From NCBI GenBank assembly GCA_033720695.1, contig JAWWCA010000144.1, positions 1-9,360 of the forward strand: a stretch of 9,360 bases of DNA, read 5' to 3'. This DNA comes from DATGQT01 sp033720695 (GTDB lineage: Bacteria; Bacteroidota; Rhodothermia; Rhodothermales; Rubricoccaceae). The position numbers and the translations under genes were made by a program. The notes beneath the pieces were generated by a model. That model saw only the letters and a program-made list of their open reading frames with translations. It was not told the DNA's origin and made no database searches. Position 1 is the first letter of the stretch; the number at the start of each line of letters is the position of its first letter. Positions 4,853-9,360 of the stretch are shown in pieces.

Positions 4853-7687
4853 CTAGCGGACGACGAGCACCTTCTCGGTGAACACCCGGCCTCCCACGTC
4901 CAGCCGGCACAGGTAGAGTCCGCTCGCCGCCCGGTCCAGCGGCAGCGCGACGGTGTGCCGACCGGCGCCCAGCCGCGCGTCCAGGAGGACGGCGACCTGG
5001 GTGCCACGCGCGTCGAAGAGGCGGAGCCGGACCGGGGCCGGGTCGGGGAGGTCGAAGGTGAAGGTGGCGTCCGCGCGCGTCGGGTTGGGGCGGGGGGGGT
5101 AGACCGTCAGCCCGGCGAGGTAGTCGGGCACCGACGCCGAAGTCGCGACCGAGAGCTCGAACTGGATCGTGAGGGGGAGCCCGCTTTCCCCACCCGCGTC
5201 GGCCTCGGCGTAGGGCGTGGCGGTCAGGACGTACGTGCCGGGCCCAAGCGTCCAGTCGCGGTAGTCGCCACCGTCATCCCCATCGAGGGCATAGGGGGCG
5301 TCGTTCTCGATCGCGTAGGGGGCGTCGCCGTTGAGGTCGAACCGGACGCTTCCCACGATCTCGGGGTTGGTGTTGGCGCGCAGGTTGAGCTGGGCCGGGA
5401 GGGTGCTGAGGTCGAGCGTGGCGCCGTCCATCAGCGGCCCGATGTCTTCGTCGGTCCCGGCGTCCACGAGGGTGAAGCTGAGGACGGACGGCTCGCTGGC
5501 CTCGTCGACGCCGGTGCCGGTGAGCGGGACGGCGAGGAGGGGGGTGTCGGGGTCGTTGCTCTCGACGCCGAGCGTGGCGGCCCGCGGGCCCAGCGTGGCG
5601 GGCGCGAAGCGGACGGCGAGGGTCTCCTCCTCTCCGGTCCCGAGGGTGAACGGCGTGCTCGGCGGCGAGACCAGGGCGAAGTCGCCGTCGCCCGAGAGGG
5701 CGAGGCGCGTGACGGTGAGCGGCTGGGTCCCGGTGTTGCGCAGCCGCAGGGCGCGCGGCGCCGTCGTCCCGAGCACGACCGCGCCGAAGTCGAGGGCCGT
5801 CGGGGTGGCGTTCAGGTTCGGGGCCTCGGGCACGTCGGAGCGCACGAGGAGCACGACCCAGTCCTCGGAGGGCGCGCTGGGGGGGCTCCCCACCGCGACA
5901 CTGGCGCCGCCCTCCAGGAGGCCGCCCGGCTGGAGGCCGCCGCCGTTGCGCGGGTCGAACCACGACAGCGTGTACGTCCCCTCCGGGAGGTCGAAGCTGT
6001 CGGTGCCATTCGCGAAGTAGGCCGCGGCGCGGGCCCAGCCCCCGTCGCTAGCGTCCTCCACGAATAGGTGCGTGTCGCTGTCGCCGCCGACCGAGCTGGC
6101 CGGGACGTTCCGCATCTCGGTGAAGGGGAGGTGCTCCTCGACGAACGTGACGGCGTGGCGGGTGTAGTCCCAGAGGCGGTCCCGGCTGCGGAAGTCTTCG
6201 AGGTCGATGTCGTCGTGGGGGTGGGCGTAGCCGAAGTACCACTCGACTCCGGCGCCGCCGGCGAAGAGGTTGGGCCAGATCACGTCGCCCCGGCAGCGGT
6301 CGTGGTTGTTGCCGGAGCCGTCCGGGGTGCACCCGTCGCTGGCGCCGCCGGCCACGGCGACCGTGACCACCCCCGGGCGCCCGCTCGCGGCCGACGCCGC
6401 CACCCAGGTCTCGGTGTCGTCGTAGCCCTCGAACCCGGAGAGCTGCAGCGACGCCCCGTCGAGCACCTCGGTGCCCAGGAACGCGTCGTAGAGGTCCTGC
6501 TCGTTGGGGTGGGTGTGGAGGACGATGGGGTGGTCGTAGGGGTCGAGCGCGCGGATGTAGGCCGAGAAGTCCTCGATCTGCGCGGCCGAGTTGGTGTTCT
6601 CCTCGCCGAGGTTCCAGACGAGCGCCGGGTGGTAGCCGAAGCGGGCGACGAGCTCGCGGTAGTAGAGCTTCCGCCTGCGGTCCAGGTCGCCGTCGGGGTC
6701 GCCGAAGAGGTGGTCGTTCTCCCGCTCCTGCAGCACGACGTGGAGGGCGATGCCCTGCGCCTGCATGTGCCGGAAGACGAGATCCCACTGCGCGAGCTTC
6801 GAGACGTCGTAGCGGAGGCAGTTCTCGTCGTAGGCGCAGTTGCTCTCGTACTCCACCCAGGGGTAGACGTCCTTCCCGTCGCCGCTGTGGTTGGCCGTGA
6901 GGAAGTACTGGACGTCCACGCCCTCGGAGGCGAGGTAGTTGACGGCGCCGATGATGCGCTTGCCCTTGCCGCCCTGCCACGTGGGATCCCCGCTGCGCCA
7001 GTCGCCGAGGTGGGGGTCGTAGTGGTGGAGCCCATCGGGCGGGAGGTTGCCGTTGTCCCCCCCGAAGTCCTCGGTGTTGTCGAACTCGTAGTAGGCGAGG
7101 AAATTCTCAGGGCTGCCGGCGCCCCCCTTGACGAAGTACGACCCGTCCTCGAACTGGAGGTAATGCCCACCGACGGAGCGAAGGACGCCGCGCCCTCGGA
7201 AGTCCGGCGCGGACTTGTTGGTCTCCGCGACGGTAAACGAACCGGTCGCGCCGTCGAACCCGGTGGGGCTCCCGGCATCGGGGTCGAGGTTGACCGCGAC
7301 GTCGGTCCCCGTCCGGAAGGAAGCGACGAAGGTGTGCGCTCCGACCTCGGACGGGGTGAAGTGCACGCGCCACGCGTTGCCGCTCGTGGCCGAGGTCTGG
7401 GCCGCGTCGCCGTCGGCCGCGAAGAAGCCGGGGAGCACCCGAGACGTCCCGCTCGGGGCGGTGACCGTCACGGTCAGGCGATAGTCCAGGAACGGGTTCG
7501 TCGCGGCGTTCTCGCTCGAGGAGGGGCCGTCGAAGGTGATCGTGACGGGGTGCCACCGTTTCAGCTCGCCACCCACGTCCACACCGCCTTGGGCCGAGGC
7601 CGGTGCGGGCGACAGGAGGGACGTGGCCGACAGGGAAAGAACGGGTACGAGCGTCCGGAAGACGCTTCGGGGGGTCCAGGCGATCAT
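4853..7687 (-). CDS. Secreted DUF5060-type glycosidase-like protein with collagen-binding-like domain and T9SS C-terminal sorting domain
   Basis: A 944-residue exported protein. A signal peptide (hydrophobic LVPVLSLSATSLL, A-S-A, cut A32|Q33) follows ATG. Approximate domains: DUF5060-like beta domain (35-150); TIM barrel resembling DUF4038/DUF5060-family glycosidases (165-525), with NLGEEN at 359-364 (E362/E363 likely acid/base), ENDHLFGD, LDPYDHPIVLHTHP and GGAGVEWYFGY; collagen-binding-2-like beta domain (526-615); choice-of-anchor-D-like domain (622-726, SNDPDTPLLAVPLTGTG); a domain recurrent in Rhodothermales secreted proteins (727-845, NPEIVGSVRFDLNG, APYALDGDDGGDY); T9SS type A sorting domain (about 860-944, PRPNPTRADATFTFDLP to the end). 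It is probably exported through T9SS and anchored or released at the surface. The substrate is unknown, presumably a polysaccharide or glycan. Residues 444-445 are Ala-Val where I expect Asp-Glu in relatives, so activity is uncertain. Transcription is convergent with the dehydrogenase. Confidence 0.88.
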   Translation of the reverse strand: MIAWTPRSVFRTLVPVLSLSATSLLSPAPASAQGGVDVGGELKRWHPVTITFDGPSSSENAATNPFLDYRLTVTVTAPSGTSRVLPGFFAADGDAAQTSATSGNAWRVHFTPSEVGAHTFVASFRTGTDVAVNLDPDAGSPTGFDGATGSFTVAETNKSAPDFRGRGVLRSVGGHYLQFEDGSYFVKGGAGSPENFLAYYEFDNTEDFGGDNGNLPPDGLHHYDPHLGDWRSGDPTWQGGKGKRIIGAVNYLASEGVDVQYFLTANHSGDGKDVYPWVEYESNCAYDENCLRYDVSKLAQWDLVFRHMQAQGIALHVVLQERENDHLFGDPDGDLDRRRKLYYRELVARFGYHPALVWNLGEENTNSAAQIEDFSAYIRALDPYDHPIVLHTHPNEQDLYDAFLGTEVLDGASLQLSGFEGYDDTETWVAASAASGRPGVVTVAVAGGASDGCTPDGSGNNHDRCRGDVIWPNLFAGGAGVEWYFGYAHPHDDIDLEDFRSRDRLWDYTRHAVTFVEEHLPFTEMRNVPASSVGGDSDTHLFVEDASDGGWARAAAYFANGTDSFDLPEGTYTLSWFDPRNGGGLQPGGLLEGGASVAVGSPPSAPSEDWVVLLVRSDVPEAPNLNATPTALDFGAVVLGTTAPRALRLRNTGTQPLTVTRLALSGDGDFALVSPPSTPFTLGTGEEETLAVRFAPATLGPRAATLGVESNDPDTPLLAVPLTGTGVDEASEPSVLSFTLVDAGTDEDIGPLMDGATLDLSTLPAQLNLRANTNPEIVGSVRFDLNGDAPYAIENDAPYALDGDDGGDYRDWTLGPGTYVLTATPYAEADAGGESGLPLTIQFELSVATSASVPDYLAGLTVYPPRPNPTRADATFTFDLPDPAPVRLRLFDARGTQVAVLLDARLGAGRHTVALPLDRAASGLYLCRLDVGGRVFTEKVLVVR
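5279..5326 (-). repeat. 8-residue tandem repeat within the DUF5060-type gene
   Basis: The gene encodes DAPYAIEN followed by DAPYALDG (residues 788-803). The two units share the 12-base string TAGGGGGCGTCG on the plus strand at 5292-5303 and 5316-5327, 24 bases apart. This looks like a short in-frame duplication in the domain before the sorting signal. Confidence 0.6.
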
Positions 7688-7713
7688 CGAAGGCGGGGGG
7701 GCGGAGCGAAGGA

Positions 7714-7736
7714 TCTAGGGACGGGTACGCCCTAGA
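7714..7736. promoter_or_regulatory. Operator-like inverted repeat TCTAGGG-N9-CCCTAGA
   Basis: Perfect 7-nt arms at 7714-7720 and 7730-7736 around a 9-nt spacer, lying 27-49 bp upstream of the ATG at 7687 on the minus strand. Symmetry, 16-bp centre-to-centre spacing and position fit a dimeric regulator site. It could also form a 7-bp hairpin in the 5' UTR. Regulator unknown. Confidence 0.4.
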
Positions 7737-7760
7737 ATGGCTCCATCGTCCTCCCCGCCA

Positions 7761-7777
7761 GCCGGTTAAATCCCGGC
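7761..7777. repeat. Inverted repeat GCCGG-N7-CCGGC with AT-rich centre
   Basis: Arms at 7761-7765 and 7773-7777, spacer TTAAATC. It lies 74-90 bp upstream of the DUF5060-type start and could be part of its promoter or a weak hairpin. Confidence 0.25.
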
Positions 7778-7885
7778 GAACGTTGGGAGCAATGGGCTTC
7801 ACATAAAGCGGCTGTAGAACGCCTATCAGACGGGAAAACAGGCCGCGGTGCTCTTCCGGTCCATTAGCCCCGTGCGTGATCGCTC

Positions 7886-7940
7886 GGCCGGCTCCCCGCC
7901 CGCGCGGGCGAGGTCCGGCCGCCCTCGCGGCACCGGCGGC
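7886..7940 (-). terminator. Nested GC palindromes downstream of the 433-aa T9SS-cargo gene, possible terminator
   Basis: Reading from the minus-strand stop at 7978, a GCCGCC/GGCGGC pair (7918-7923 and 7935-7940, 11-nt loop) comes first, then GGCCGG/CCGGCC (7886-7891 and 7915-7920) enclosing the perfect 14-bp palindrome CGCCCGCGCGGGCG (7897-7910). The two structures share 7918-7920 and so exclude each other when fully formed. There is no T-run, so termination would need Rho or the stem alone. Confidence 0.4.
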
Positions 7941-7977
7941 AAGGGCGCGCCGGTACGCTCTCGACCGCGAACGCGGC

Positions 7978-9279
7978 CTACCGCTGCAGCGTGAGCCGGC
8001 CCGTCGTGACGGAGGAGCCCGCCTGGAGACGCCACACGTAGAGGCCGCTCGGGAGCGCGCCCCCGTCGAAGACGAGGGCGTGATCCCCGGCGCTCGCCCG
8101 CCCGTCGGCGAGCACGGCGACGGTGCGGCCGAGGACATCGTGGACTGCGAGGTGAACCTCCGCAGCATCCTGGAGCGAGAACCGCAGCGTCGCGCGGCTC
8201 CGCAGGGGGTTCGGCTGAACCGTCAGCGCGACGGGGAGGACGCCGGAGGCGGTCGGGGAGGGGCGAGCAGGGCCCGCGAAACCGTCGCCCGCGAGGGGCT
8301 GGATCCCACGGGCGGAGATCGGATCGCCGGGACGGCGGGAGGTGGCGAAGGGGGCGGCTTCTTTCTCCAACGTGAACGCGTCCGTGTCGATGACGCCCCC
8401 GCCTTGCGAGACCCGCAGCACGACGGTGTAGGTGCCCGCCGCCGCCCCGCCGGGCACCCGCTCTTGGAGCGTGAGCGGTCCGACGGTCCCGTTGCCTGGG
8501 ATGCTCAGCGTCCTCGGCCCGCGGATCGGTCCGAACTCGGTGCCGGACGGCAGGAGGACCACGACCTCGGCGTCGACCGTCTCGCTCTGGCCGGTGATGT
8601 TTGTCAGGGTCGTCGTGTAGGAGAGCGTTCCGCCCTCGGGCGGGATCACGATGGGCGCGCCGATGGGCTCGATGTCCGGCACCACCGGGCCCGGCGGCAC
8701 GTCCACGAGCAGGTAGGCGCCGTCGCGGATGCAGGCGGTGGGGTCGTCGTCGGGGGGCGGGGCGCACTCGGGGTCGTCGGTCTCGTCGAACAGCCCGGTG
8801 TCGAGGCTGGTGGCGTCCCGGAGGTCCACCTCGACATCGGGGGTGTCGACCTCGTCCACGAGGGTATAGGTCCAGCCCGGGTTGAATCCGGTCTGGCTCC
8901 ACGAGATCACGATGGGGGCCCCCATGCTGCTCGGCGCGTAGGAGATCCGGAAGACGTGGCGGTCTCCGACGCGGACGGCGCGGAGGTCGGTGTAGTAGTC
9001 GGTCGGGGAGCCCCCGTTCTGGCCGCGGATGCGGGCGTCGAAGGCGCCCTGCGGCGGCGGCGGCGGCGCCAGCACGTCGAGGCCCGGGTCGAAGTCGTCG
9101 GTCGCGGCGGAATCGGCCCCAGCGGTGAGGGTGTTCGAGGAGATGGTGTCGGTGACGTCGAGGGCGAGGGTGAACTCGGTTTCCTGGGCGTGCGAGGTCG
9201 CGGGTGCCAGCGCCATGAGGAGCAGGCCCAGCGTGGCGACGCCGCGGCGCACGTCGTGGAGGCGGGGGGAGAGCATCAT
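7978..9279 (-). CDS. Secreted T9SS type A sorting domain-containing protein, function unknown
   Basis: A 433-residue exported protein with no enzymatic motif that I recognise. Start: ATG at 9279, with a second ATG immediately after (Met-Met); either gives the same signal peptide (RRGVATLGLLLMALAPATSHA, cut A31|Q32). Approximate domains: N-terminal beta domain (34-165) with DFDPGLDVLAPPPPPQGAFD, a pattern I associate with secreted Rhodothermales/Bacteroidota proteins; an Asp/Pro-rich loop flanked by two cysteines (ECAPPPDDDPTAC); an Ig-like, alternative-strand domain (215-305, LSYTTTLTNITGQSETVDAEVVL-like pattern); a linker; T9SS sorting domain (about 350-433, VQPNPLRSRATLRFSL, LPSGLYVWRL to the end). 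It is likely surface-attached or released and structural or adhesive rather than catalytic, but this is inference. It lies 290 bp upstream of the DUF5060-type gene in the same direction, so separate transcripts are likely. Confidence 0.85.
   Translation of the reverse strand: MMLSPRLHDVRRGVATLGLLLMALAPATSHAQETEFTLALDVTDTISSNTLTAGADSAATDDFDPGLDVLAPPPPPQGAFDARIRGQNGGSPTDYYTDLRAVRVGDRHVFRISYAPSSMGAPIVISWSQTGFNPGWTYTLVDEVDTPDVEVDLRDATSLDTGLFDETDDPECAPPPDDDPTACIRDGAYLLVDVPPGPVVPDIEPIGAPIVIPPEGGTLSYTTTLTNITGQSETVDAEVVVLLPSGTEFGPIRGPRTLSIPGNGTVGPLTLQERVPGGAAAGTYTVVLRVSQGGGVIDTDAFTLEKEAAPFATSRRPGDPISARGIQPLAGDGFAGPARPSPTASGVLPVALTVQPNPLRSRATLRFSLQDAAEVHLAVHDVLGRTVAVLADGRASAGDHALVFDGGALPSGLYVWRLQAGSSVTTGRLTLQR
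9052..9066 (-). repeat. (CGG)5 triplet repeat encoding a five-proline run
   Basis: Five perfect CGG units read as CCG codons on the minus strand, giving P72-P76 in the unknown T9SS-cargo protein. Slippage here would change the proline count without breaking the frame. Confidence 0.6.
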
Positions 9280-9360
9280 GAGGGGAGGGGGACGTCGCCG
9301 GGAGGAGCGGGAGCGGATGGAACGGGTGTGGAGGGGCGCGGCACGCCGGCTCGGGGTCTC

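Larger units (their letters stand above)
7688..7977. other. 290-bp non-coding gap between the two T9SS-cargo genes
   Basis: No gene is supported. It is the upstream region of the DUF5060-type gene (minus strand) and the downstream region of the other minus-strand gene. The half nearest 7687 is AT-richer than its surroundings and carries inverted repeats at 7714-7736 and 7761-7777, as expected for a promoter region. The half nearest 7978 is extremely GC-rich and carries nested palindromes. I could not find a convincing Bacteroidota TTTG/TAnnTTTG promoter pair. Confidence 0.55.

Noticed and set aside
3166..5007. 613-codon minus-strand open frame across the dehydrogenase gene and its leader
   Set aside because: It is antisense to a clear dehydrogenase with a complete active site and has compositionally biased, domain-free sequence.
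4796..7735. Two long plus-strand open frames (423 and 555 codons) across the DUF5060-type gene
   Set aside because: Both are Arg/Gly/Glu/Val-rich shadows. The minus frame carries a signal peptide, recognisable domains and a T9SS end.
7826..8902. 358-codon minus-strand frame overlapping the 433-aa T9SS-cargo gene
   Set aside because: Extreme Arg/Pro/Gly content without motifs, while the competing frame on the same strand has a signal peptide and sorting domain.
1..9360. CRISPR array, tRNA or rRNA, insertion sequence, phage or defence island
   Set aside because: No regularly spaced direct repeats, cloverleaf-like sequence, transposase motif or terminal inverted repeats were seen, and composition is uniform across the window.

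Overview
The window is very GC-rich, with coding third positions almost always G or C. It carries two secreted proteins with C-terminal domains of the type IX secretion (T9SS) kind. All three predicted exported proteins have Gln directly after the signal peptidase site, and no start codon has a strong Shine-Dalgarno sequence. Together this points to a high-GC member of the Bacteroidota/Rhodothermota, most likely Rhodothermales (Rubricoccaceae- or Salinibacter-like). The genus is inference.

Layout. (1) 1-3109, plus strand: the 3' end of a short-type alpha-glucan phosphorylase gene (glgP), then 13 bp later an exported GH13 alpha-amylase-family enzyme. The pair looks like an operon for alpha-glucan use: the amylase cuts glucan outside the cytoplasm and the phosphorylase degrades glucan or maltodextrin inside. 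(2) 3110-3483: a 374-bp non-coding stretch with a weak promoter candidate and several small inverted repeats. (3) 3484-4785, plus strand: a complete nucleotide-sugar dehydrogenase of the UDP-GlcNAc 6-dehydrogenase (WbpA) type, apparently monocistronic. (4) 4796-4826: a perfect 13-bp-stem hairpin between convergent genes, probably a shared terminator. (5) 4853-7687, minus strand: a large secreted multidomain protein with a DUF5060-like N-terminus, a glycosidase-like TIM barrel, a collagen-binding-like beta domain, a choice-of-anchor-D-like domain and a T9SS sorting domain. (6) 7688-7977: a 290-bp gap with conspicuous inverted repeats. (7) 7978-9279, minus strand: a second T9SS-sorted secreted protein of unknown function. 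9280-9360 shows nothing recognisable.

The common theme is carbohydrate handling and the cell surface: glucan breakdown, an acidic amino-sugar precursor for surface polysaccharide, and two surface or secreted proteins. I see no CRISPR array, tRNA, rRNA, insertion sequence, phage or defence gene. The most interesting points are the apparent loss of the Asp-Glu motif at the expected catalytic site of the DUF5060-type protein, the operator-like inverted repeat upstream of it, and the structured non-coding regions.
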